Part shown: positions 14,410 through 23,072 of the stretch, piece after piece
Layout of the letters: every line of letters starts with the position of its first letter
How positions within the stretch are numbered: the first letter of the stretch is position 1
Assembly (NCBI GenBank): GCA_030581615.1
Contig: JAKTTT010000008.1
Location: 1-64,000, forward strand
Direction of reading: 5' to 3'
Source of the DNA: Alloascoidea africana
Lineage: Eukaryota > Ascomycota > Alloascoideomycetes > Alloascoideales > Alloascoideaceae
DNA: 64,000 bases
The notes under the pieces: generated by a model
The model's input: the letters and a program-made list of their open reading frames with translations, nothing else
Told to the model about the DNA's origin: nothing
Database searches by the model: none
Position numbers and translations under genes: made by a program

Positions 14410-16302
14410 TCAACTGGAGTTTTCAACTTGCTTGAGCTCATCGTCTAGAGCTCCTTTTCTATACTTGATTCGTATGTCGGGGACGTTTGTTTGCTCAATG
14501 TGATTAACCGTGAGGTAATCTTCCCCAAGCCAACGAGTTTTCAATTCCCCCTCAAACCCAGATTGCAGCACCGAGTTTCTCGCAAGTTCACAAAGATCGA
14601 CTGCTGACAATTTGTATATCTGTGCTGCGACAGAATACTCTTCGATCAGGGGCTCCCTGGTGAACGAAAACTGTAATGGATCGTCTGTTGATAATGAGAC
14701 ATTGAGACCGCGCTTGAAATAGCTATGAAAAGGATTCTTGTCATAAGTCAAAAAAAGCGCATTGTTGGAAAGAGGAGACATTGCAATTCCAATTTGGTCA
14801 AGATAGTAAAGGTACTGAACCAATGGCACTTTCCGGAGTAAAATTCCATGGTTGATGCCTTGTGCTACCAGATAGGTTGATATGAGATGTTCAGGATCTC
14901 CTGCTTCACCGCAATGAGGTCTGAAATGGAAAACGTTAAAGCCCCTGGACTTTCTCCAATTGTTTAAAGACGTCATGCTGGCATAAATATAATACATGTA
15001 GTAAGAGTAAGGGGGGTTGTTCTCGCCATTCCAGTTGATAGGACTAGGGAACTTTTTGTGAATCCGCTTGTCTGGTTTAGATTCGTCATCAACAGAGTCA
15101 AAGCCAACAACTCTTTGCAAAAACACATGAAGCTTGGGATGTGAGGAAGGATCCCTTGTGACTTCAAAAAGAGGTTGGAACAGGTTTATAACAATATCAT
15201 TGAAACTGTCTATAATATGAGCAGACTTGTAAATGTTGTAGAGCCTTGGGATCTGAACCAGCCAGCGCACGTTATGAGAAAGCACATTATTGTCAACAAC
15301 CCAGCTTGCCAGCTTATCCCACTCATCAATAGATTTCCCATAAATTGAAATACGATACTCTGCCATCTGATATTTGCTTTGCTCCAAATCATCAAAAACC
15401 TGTTTAGTAATCTCCGCCAGATAACGACCTTGGATGTAATTATCTGTCTTTAAAAAAATTTCCCTCAATCTTGCCTCCCCTATTGGGTTATACTTGAGAT
15501 TGAACTTGTCAAATCTGTGAAAAGCATCCCTATGGGCATGCATATCCAAAGTATCAATACTGAGATCATAAGCAGTCAAATTGAGCGATTGAAAAACTTG
15601 GGACAATGTGAGAAGCTTTCCATCTCTATGAATAACAACCTCGTCGGGATTTCTCTTCATCTTTGACTTTATGAATCGAAGCAAATGCTTTTGATTCATA
15701 CAAGCGGAATGATGAATATGTGTATCAACTTTTCGGACATTATAAAAATCTCGATGGGGGTTACTTTTTGAACAAGCTATTTCTTTGTACTCATTTAACA
15801 GAGAATTGATATCCCAAAGAGACTCCAGGTACTGAAGTTTTCTAAAAGCAAAGGTTTTGGTTGGGCCATGATTACTGACAGACGAGATTTTTTCCAAATC
15901 CCCATAGTACTCTGCAACAGAAGGAACGCTCACAATAGTCTCTCCCTCGTTGCTGTTGGCATGAAATACCTGGTACACGCCAGTGTCTTCCAGCCTAAAG
16001 TTCTTGCTGCCGTCTGGTCCAGGAATTTCAAAGTCTCCCAAATCGAAAGCATCGCTGCATTTTGCTACAGAAGGCTTATCAATCAGGATATCGTGATGTC
16101 CGGTATCGTCAGGAAGATGTCTCCAAGTAGGGGGTGGAGGTGAAGGAATAATCTTCCAGGTTTTCGGATCATCCTTCGGGTTATCGCCAGCACGTTGCAG
16201 AGATAAGAGCTGGTACTTGGCGCGGAGAGAGCGGCAAAGAGCTACTTTGGAATAAAACTCTGGATCTACAGGAGGAGAAGAAAAATCTGTGAATAAATCC
16301 AT
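14410..16302 (-). CDS. AMD1: AMP deaminase
   Basis: Intronless, 630 residues; shorter than S. cerevisiae Amd1 (810), the difference being the N-terminal regulatory extension. It converts AMP to IMP and ammonia in the cytosol and keeps the purine pool balanced. Metal and active-site motifs are intact: VDTHIHHSACMN (zinc HxH), FHFRPHCGEAGDPEHL and NVSLSTDDPLQF. The gene ends head to head with SRC1, sharing about 200 bp of promoter. The start is the only ATG before the conserved N-terminal block FYSKVALCRSLRAKYQ. Confidence 0.95.
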   Translation of the reverse strand: MDLFTDFSSPPVDPEFYSKVALCRSLRAKYQLLSLQRAGDNPKDDPKTWKIIPSPPPPTWRHLPDDTGHHDILIDKPSVAKCSDAFDLGDFEIPGPDGSKNFRLEDTGVYQVFHANSNEGETIVSVPSVAEYYGDLEKISSVSNHGPTKTFAFRKLQYLESLWDINSLLNEYKEIACSKSNPHRDFYNVRKVDTHIHHSACMNQKHLLRFIKSKMKRNPDEVVIHRDGKLLTLSQVFQSLNLTAYDLSIDTLDMHAHRDAFHRFDKFNLKYNPIGEARLREIFLKTDNYIQGRYLAEITKQVFDDLEQSKYQMAEYRISIYGKSIDEWDKLASWVVDNNVLSHNVRWLVQIPRLYNIYKSAHIIDSFNDIVINLFQPLFEVTRDPSSHPKLHVFLQRVVGFDSVDDESKPDKRIHKKFPSPINWNGENNPPYSYYMYYIYASMTSLNNWRKSRGFNVFHFRPHCGEAGDPEHLISTYLVAQGINHGILLRKVPLVQYLYYLDQIGIAMSPLSNNALFLTYDKNPFHSYFKRGLNVSLSTDDPLQFSFTREPLIEEYSVAAQIYKLSAVDLCELARNSVLQSGFEGELKTRWLGEDYLTVNHIEQTNVPDIRIKYRKGALDDELKQVENSS

Positions 16303-16508
16303 CTTTAAAAAAAGCTACGGCCCCCGAAACGGAGAAAAGAAGGTGTCAACGTTTTTCAATTCGGCCGAAACCCTCGCTGGCACGGGGCCGGGTAACGTCA
16401 GCCCTGGCTCCCGCGCTGGTGTGTTCCTCCGTACACCCGCGGGATCGCGTTTTGTTTGCGTGTTCTGCCCATCACAGCCAAACAATCTCTAAACAGCCAA
16501 CAATACTC

Positions 16509-19468
16509 ATGGACTCGGAGGAGTATCTCACCCCAGGCATGTCTCCCTCTGTTACTTGGCAAGGCGTTGGAGCTTTGAGGTGTGTTTACTAACAAGCGCT
16601 GCGCTGTTGTGTATAGGCTTTGAACCCAGCTCGTTAAGAGTTGCGGACTTGCGCCGCATTCTCGCTCACCACGAGGTTGAGTTTCTGTCGTCATCCAAAA
16701 AAGCAGACCTGGTCCGATTGTTCAATACACACGTTGCTTCGCAAGCTGTTGCAAAGGCCGATTCTCTGTTGGACTTGCCGGAGAAAAGGAACTCGACAAA
16801 GTCTCCTTCCAAGAGAAAGGCCTCTGCTGGAAGACGAACGCGCTCTAGATCTCCAGCAAAAAAGTCTAAATCGGTTACTCCAGACCCAGACTCTGAGACT
16901 CCGTCTCCAACAAGGTCGCCTAGAAGAAGAGCAGCGAAGCGAAGTACCCCTGCTCCCCAAAGCGCGGCCTTTCTTGATGTCCCAAAGCTCGAACCACCGA
17001 AGACCCCATCGCGTGTAACCAGATCTAGATCTCCTCGGGCTCGCAAACCGTCTGCTGAAGAGGAAGCGCCTCCGACCCCGTCTCCAATCAGAAGGTCGAG
17101 GAGAACTTTAGCTGCACAATCGCTGCTCGATGAGGAAAATGTTCTGGCTGAACCAGTTTTGAAAAGTGGAAAGAAGGTCAATGCCAGACTTGACCAGCTA
17201 AAGTTTGAATCCCCACCGGAGGTAGAAAAGCTCTCACCAGAGCAGATTGCTGATATCTCGAGTGAAATAGAGAAAAGATTGAACCAAGATCAAAATGACA
17301 CAAACAAGGTCTCAGAACCCTTGGAGGTAAAGCCAAAGGATGCCAAGTCTGAAGGGAAAACTCAGAAAGAAAGGATAAAGAATGAAGTAAACGCTGAAGA
17401 GCCGAAAGCATCGCCATTTGTCAAGTCAGAGAGCAGCATGGACACTCCCAAAGAGAAGAGCTCGTTTTCATCTCGTAATGAGTTTCAATCATCCAAGAAG
17501 AAAAGAAGGTACTCTCTCTTATCCGAGGAAGATACTAAGTCAACGACCCCCTCAACTCAACAAAGGCCAAGAAAGAAGATGGCAACTTCAAAGAACGCGA
17601 CTCCTTCAACTAAAAAAGGCTCATCTAAGCGGATATCGCCTTTGGACCAGAAAAAGTTTGAGGTTAAAGAAGAATTTGCTTCTGGCTCTCCAGCCAGATT
17701 TACTGGTATTGATTTGTTTGACGCGAAAAGCAGTATACAGGATATTCCAGCTCTTGTTGACGAACTGCAAAAGAATTCGCCAATCGCAACACCGAGCTCT
17801 AAAGCTAGGTCGTCGAACGTTCCAACTCCTGTTGAGACTATACCTCAATCGTCATATGTTAGCCGTGAAAAGATTTTATTCTCGGATTCTCAACCAAGCT
17901 TTAGTGCTCCTCCGGAGCATAGCATTGTGGATCAAGCCAAGTATAGCTCAGAAGTGATTGAAACACCCCAAAATAACAGAAGAAAAAGTTTTATGCCTCC
18001 GCTTTCATCCCTTAAACTCTCAAGCGCGTTTGCTGGGCAGCTTGGGTTTTCATCCCCTCAGGTGGCCCCAATACCTGATCTAGTGTTCAACTCTGGTACT
18101 ACCAAACCACAAACTGAAATTCCTTCTGTTGGAGATGATTCTGAGTATTACTCCCCAGAACCTGAGCAAGACATTTTTGAGCCTAAAGATTATGATAAGC
18201 AGATCAGCGAAGAGCGCGCCAAAATTGAAAACATAAGGAAAGAAATCACCCAAGAGATTCAACAGATTGCTCAAGAAGAGATAGACAACAGCAGCAGGGA
18301 AAAACACTTGATAGATCTTTTGGGTCTTTTTAAAATTTTACTGTTCTTTTTTGTTTTTGGATCCTTGTTGTCTTATGTGGCGTTTTGGAGAAACGAGCGG
18401 TTTAGTATCGGGTTCTGTGAGGCACCTTCCTCTTCATACGAACCTTTCTTGAAAAACTCTTACCTGGATCAATTTGAGGTTTATGAACGGTTTAGGAAAT
18501 GGATCACTCCGCATTGTATCCCTTGCCCGATTCATGCAACCTGTTTCTCCAACTTTGAGGTTGTTTGCAATCGAGACTACGTTAAAAGTGAAAGCATATT
18601 TTATTTCAACGGTCTCTGGCCTGTTCCCCCTAGTTGTATCCCAGATACAGAGCAAGAGGGAAGAGTGCAGGCTATAACTATTAAAGCTCTAGAAATGTTG
18701 CAGCAACAAAATGCTGCTGTTGAATGTGGTGAAGGAGACTTCGATAAGGCTGGACTATCCTCCTCAACCATTCGCGACCGATTGTTTTCAATGAGAGCCA
18801 GAAAAGCAGGCTCGCTAAGCGAGGAAGAGTTTGATCGTCTATGGGAGATTTCAAAATCCTACCTTGATCAGTATCCTGAAGTTACCGTAAGTTTGATTCT
18901 TTTTTGCGATTCCTATTTTGCCACTAACTCTGCCATCTAGAAGAAAAATATTTACCAAGACCAAGTCCTAGATGACTATGGCGATCAAGAGCCTGAAATT
19001 TTAGATACGATATTCCGGTCGACTTCCACTTCCCGTATTGGATTCCGCTGTCACCTAAAGAATATGTTTTACAATTATATTAAGTACCTGTTCTCTACTA
19101 TTGCGTTGGTCATTGGATACTATTCTCTTGTTTTCGAATGGAGAAATCGAAAGCGTTTGAGTTCCGAGTCCAAAAAATTGGTTCGAATTGCCATTGGAAG
19201 ATTAGCCAAACAGAGACAGGCCTGTATTGAAAACGATGACGGGAAAATTGAGTCATACATTGGAGTAGCGCCTCTTCGAGACATTTTGTTGTTTGACAGC
19301 TCCGACAGCAGTGACACCGCTTTTGCAGGCGTGAATAAGATTAAACTTTGGGACGAAGTGTGTCGACAAGTTGAGGGGAATACCAATGTTAGAGCTAGGC
19401 AAATGGAAGTTCACGGCGAGATTATGAGGGTTTGGGAATGGGTTGGGGATTCTGTTTCAACGATATAG
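16509..19468 (+). CDS. SRC1: inner nuclear membrane protein, HeH/LEM and MSC domains
   Basis: Exons 16509-16536, 16617-18886 and 18941-19468 (941 residues). The N-terminus reads EYLTPGFEPSSLRVADLRRIL, the HeH/LEM-like motif of Src1/Heh1, Heh2 and S. pombe Lem2. A long basic disordered linker with SP and RS repeats and likely nuclear import signals follows (about residues 55-590). Then come TM1 (about 600-620, LLGLFKILLFFFVFGSLLS), a lumenal Man1-Src1 domain with paired cysteines, and TM2 encoded in the last exon (FSTIALVIGYYSLVF). These proteins tether chromatin and rDNA to the inner nuclear membrane and serve nuclear pore quality control. Intron 1 must be GC-AG (CAG|GCATGT ... TTTACTAAC ... 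TATAG), since no GT gives the conserved junction. Intron 2 (GTAAGT ... CCACTAAC ... CTAG) lies between the lumenal domain and TM2. SRC1 or HEH2 cannot be told apart here. Confidence 0.9.
16537..16616 (+). other. GC-AG spliceosomal intron in SRC1
   Basis: Donor CAG|GCATGT, branch TTTACTAAC at about 16585-16593, acceptor GTATAG. The joined product continues TPG-FEPSSL, as demanded by the family. Sliding the boundary one or two bases either way gives no GT-AG pair, so the GC donor is forced by the protein. Confidence 0.85.
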
Positions 19469-19659
19469 ACTTTATGTTCGAAAGTTTTTGAAGCCTGTAC
19501 TAATCTCAAGTTTGGGAATTCTCAGAGCCAAATGACAACAGATTCAAAAACTGGTGATACCGCTTTCAATGATTGTTTACAATAATAAAATGTAGTATAA
19601 AAGATTTGAAATATAATATGTGTGGAATAGTTTTAGCTTAGTAGTGTTGTGTATGTAAT

Positions 19660-20156
19660 CTACGAGGAGTTGAATTGCCTGTTCACCAAGGCATCTTCCA
19701 AAAATCGAACATGCCTTTCTAATTCCAAAACCGAATAGCGCAATTCCAAAATATCCTCATTCACACTTGACTTTGATTGTTTGAGATTATTGAGGGAAAA
19801 GGAATATGCGGCGGTCCCTGCGATTACAACCCCAAAGACGAATCCTAGTATACTTCAGATAGTTAGAGGACCAAAAGGAAGGCTAAGCAACTGTGTTACT
19901 CAAAAGCTTACCCACCACGAAATGCTCCTGGTTTTTTCGATTGGATTGAGTTATCAAATTGCCTTAATATTGGAGAGTCATGTATTGTTCTAATGTTCCT
20001 CACACTGGCGCTTGACGTGAAACCTGGTTCAGTATTTGCAGAACTAGATGGGTTCCCGCTTACAACGCAGGGCAAATTCATACCGCTGCGAGGAATTGTC
20101 GAAATCATGCAAATCTGGCTTTGCACCAGCCGTGAAATCAGTTTGGTTTGGCTCAT
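19660..20156 (-). CDS. small single-pass protein, probably mitochondrial
   Basis: Exons 20156-19912 and 19852-19660 (145 residues). The intron has donor GTAAGC, branch CTCTAAC and acceptor GAAG, and joining gives GAFRGGILGFVFGVVIAG, a Gly-rich transmembrane segment, followed by a coiled-coil tail with LELRYSVLELERHVRFLE. The N-terminal 60 residues lack acidic residues apart from one and carry Arg/Ser, as in a mitochondrial presequence. Proteins of this plan (presequence, FRGG-type glycine-rich membrane helix, short coiled coil) are widespread in fungi without a known function, as I remember them. An upstream in-frame ATG at 20243 would add 29 residues; I chose 20156 because the presequence-like region starts there. 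Location is inferred. Confidence 0.6.
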
Positions 20157-20472
20157 TACACAGTTTAGTGTCTTTGGAGCAAGATACGAGAGATGATCAA
20201 AATGTGGGGAAGCTAGATGAATGGATGATAGGTTGGTTGACATCAGTATTATTAGCTCCTAAAAAAACCATTATGCTACATGTATAAACAAAAAACCTGA
20301 ACAAACAAAAATTGCAGGGCATGTTCCCCAAAACAAAGGCTTGGTTTGAAGAATAGTCAGTCGCGAGTACCGCGCCACAATACTATCACAGACCAAGGCC
20401 TGATTTGGTAAAAGATGCAATGCGATGAAGTCAAACGAGCTCCAAACGTCGTAATTTACCGTATTATCTCCT

Positions 20473-21233
20473 CTAGTTCTCCGTCATTAAAAAGCAGGTG
20501 TTCCCAAATTCCTCTATCGAACATAGCTGTCCAGCTTTAAAAACATCTGTTGTCTCCTTTCCTGTGTCGCTTGGATCAGGAAGAAAGTCTGCAATACACC
20601 CATCAAAGAGCAAATCAAAAGGTAATCTATCAGAAAAGAGTTCGTCATCTCGTTCGTTAACCGACACGGCAGGTGGTTAGAAGTGTGCATTATCTCTGCG
20701 GAATAATGCGGTTCGTTAACAAGATTCGAAAGCTTTTCGTTCAAAACTCCCCCATGCTCATTCTGTGATGTTGGCGTGGAAACTTCTGAATTGGGAGAGG
20801 TAGAAGAGCTGGACAGCTTTTCTGGGGTAATAAAACTCGGTTGTGGAATATCGAGACCTGTCGCTTGTTGACAAATGGATGAAACGAGCATCAATTGACT
20901 TTTCACAGCTTCATGCTGTTTAAGCAACTCCGAGTGAATAACATTAGTCTCGTTCATTTGTGCCCGTAAAGTCGCGTTTTCTCTTTTCAATTTTTCGCAA
21001 CGCTCAGTCAGCTCAACCATCCGCTTCCGCTTTTTTTCTCTAGAGTTGCGTGCGGCTTCCCGGTTTCGCATAATTCGTTCAATTCGTCTCTGCTCTTTCT
21101 CTGTCTCAGTCTGTGCTCTTTTATGGGGAACAAGTGACCCCCGAGGTAAGGGTAGCGAAAGAACTTGCTTTTGTTTGTTGCTGCCGGCTCCCACTGTTAC
21201 AGTGACGGAGTTGGAAATATCATTACTTTTCAT
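20473..21233 (-). CDS. HAC1: bZIP regulator of the unfolded protein response, Ire1-spliced
   Basis: A basic-leucine-zipper factor whose DNA-binding region (EKEQRRIERIMRNREAARNS then REKKRKR) is that of Hac1/HacA. Coding blocks are 21233-20699 and, after a 29-nt non-spliceosomal intron (20698-20670), 20669-20473. Spliced product: 243 residues, ending in a hydrophobic/acidic C-terminus (FSDRLPFDLLFDG ... FLMTEN) like the activation tails of other Hac1 proteins. Unspliced mRNA reads instead to 20514 with an unrelated Leu-rich tail (240 residues in all). Hac1 activates ER chaperone and degradation genes when Ire1 cuts the mRNA and tRNA ligase rejoins it. The two splice hairpins and the promoter element are listed separately. 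The head of the gene faces an 80-bp promoter with TGACGTGGC. Confidence 0.92.
20659..20709 (-). promoter_or_regulatory. Ire1 splice-site hairpin pair bracketing the 29-nt HAC1 intron
   Basis: On the mRNA strand the 5' hairpin (20709-20687) has the stem GCAUUAU/AUAAUGC plus a U-G pair, closing a 7-nt loop CCG|CAGA, cut between 20699 and 20698. The 3' hairpin (20678-20659) has the stem AACCAC/GUCGGUU with one bulged C, closing a 7-nt loop CUG|CCGU, cut between 20670 and 20669. Both loops fit the Ire1 consensus CNG|CNGN. Removing the 29 nt shifts the frame into the conserved-style C-terminus. Confidence 0.88.
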
Positions 21234-21312
21234 AGCTTATAAAATGGTGATGGGACCAAATGAGAGATGCTCGTATCAGTGCTTTTGTATCTGATTCAAA
21301 GCAGGGTAACCT

Positions 21313-21321
21313 GCCACGTCA
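21313..21321 (-). promoter_or_regulatory. UPRE-like element in the HAC1 promoter
   Basis: TGACGTGGC on the HAC1 coding strand, 80-88 bp upstream of its ATG. TGACGTGG is the XBP1/Hac1-type UPR element core. It suggests autoregulation; binding is inferred from sequence only. Confidence 0.5.
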
Positions 21322-21490
21322 TCAACCCCCAAAGCCTATTTTGCCACTGTTTTTGCCACATTCCTGTTCCAAGCCTCCAGACCCAGGACTCGGAATTCTA
21401 TAGAGCTCGCCACATTTGTTTTCACCAGTTCGTCTCTAAAAAATTGGTCTCCAGAGACTGTAAAGGAATGTATGAAGCTACAAAAAAGAA

Positions 21491-21583
21491 AGCCCTACGG
21501 GGGGCTCGAACCCCCAACCTTGTGATGACTGTTATTCCAAAGAACTTAAGAGTCACACGCTCTACCGATTGAGCTAGCAAGGC
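21491..21583 (-). tRNA. tRNA-Lys(CUU) with intron
   Basis: A canonical cloverleaf on the minus strand: acceptor GCCTTGC/GTAGGGC, D-stem GCTC/GAGC with AATCGGTA loop, anticodon stem TGTGA/TCACA, loop CTCTTA-A with anticodon CTT, T-arm GGGGG TTCGAGC CCCCC, discriminator T. About 20 bases (from AGTTCTTT to AACAGTC) interrupt the loop after position 37, the usual tRNA intron site, leaving a 73-nt mature body. A T-rich run follows on the transcribed strand as a Pol III stop. In S. cerevisiae it is the Lys(UUU) genes, not Lys(CUU), that carry introns. Confidence 0.95.
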
Positions 21584-22549
21584 TAGTTTGTGAATATGAA
21601 AACACCTACTAAGTCAGATCCTCTGGATTTGATGTTACATAGTAGATCAAGCTTTATACAGACTACTTTTACGGACTGAAATCCTAACAAACTAGACTCT
21701 GTAATCTAGCGAGTATAACAATATATAGTTGATTTAGATATTTTGGAAGCACTACTTAAAGATCCTGGTTTCCCTAAGGGAAAAGGGGACAAGGAAGAAA
21801 AGAATAAAAAAGAAAATTAATTAAGAAGAAAACTCAAAGAAAAAGTGAGAACAGCTAGACTGGGCTAGTGTTCTTATAATTGACAGCGATGTAAGAAAAG
21901 ATCTAACGACAAAGAAAGCTTCTGACCCATAGCAGAGTATACATCCCACGAACATATATAAGTCTGATTTTATGTTTTTTGTTCCGATACAAAATGATCA
22001 CATGGTCAAAAAAACTATCTTTCATAAGTCACCATTGAATATCAGAAATATGCCAAATTTACTATAGTGTATTCTCAGATCCATAGGCTATCATACATAA
22101 CTAAAAGCAAATCCGTGGCTATAGAAATGGGGTGGTGGTGGTGGTGGTTCAAAAAAAAAGTGCATGCGATCACTGTGCCTTATAAAAGTTTCACTGCTTT
22201 TAGTCTTTTCTAACTATGTGAGTTGTAGTTCTGGAGCTGTGTCCTTTTCCTTGGGCGTAAAACTGCTGTCTGGTCTTGATGAATTTTATAGTATGGTGAG
22301 GTCCATAAGATGTTCCACTGCCGTTTGTATTTCAAGGTAACCTTCTTATTTTATAATTCCTTCTCATTGCTAATGTTGTACATTGTCTTGCTGATTGATT
22401 CAAGTATCTTGGAGATACCAGGGACGCTTCTTTAAGATCATCAAATTGTTCAAAATCATCTCGATCCAGCACAAAATTACCGTAAAGGTCGGTTTATCAA
22501 AGATTTGGTCAAGCAACAGCTTTAAAATAATTAATTCATCATTTAATTT
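21584..22549. other. intergenic, AT-rich, with a GGT microsatellite
   Basis: Nothing coding is supported. A pure (GGT)n tract lies at about 22129-22148, followed by an A run. Such tRNA-flanking stretches are common landing sites for mobile elements, but I recognise none. Confidence 0.5.
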
Positions 22550-23072
22550 TTGATATATTTGCAATGTATCAACCAGAGACAAAGTCATAAAATTCATATC
22601 AATCCGAATGGGTGTATACTTTTGAGTGTCCGAAAAGTTGAGTCTGACAGGTTAAGGGAAGCTCCTATTTTCTTCAACAATGAATCTACTTCTTTCCGAT
22701 TAACGCCAAATATTCTACAGTATATTGGGCATACGGTAATGGAAGATGTCCATGCTGTTTACATGTTGACGATTGATATATGTCTCTCAGAACGTGAGTT
22801 AGACATAGAACATTTCCTTAATTGGCTTGATTGTTGGGACCAAACTTTGGCACACCCAACTAAACAGACCAAACGTACAGGATGGGCAGCTCCGAGAATC
22901 CGTCAAATCAAACGTCGATTTGCTCATTAAAAGAAACTCCATTGTGCACTACGTATCTCAAAACAGTGTTGCGACACTGTGTATTGAATCGATTGCGCAA
23001 GCAGCGAACCCAAGAAATCTAGCGATCCCTGACACATTATGGATGGATCATCTTTGGAAGAGAACTAAATGA
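22550..23072 (+). other. overlapping ORF fragments, unrecognised
   Basis: Two frames are open in succession and overlap by about 100 bp: 22550-22930 and 22827-23072. The first contains an acidic amphipathic stretch around HTVMEDVHAVYML and ELDIEHFLNWLDCWDQ, which has the look of real protein. No family is recognised and there is no convincing intron to link the frames. It may be a relic of a gene. Confidence 0.25.
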
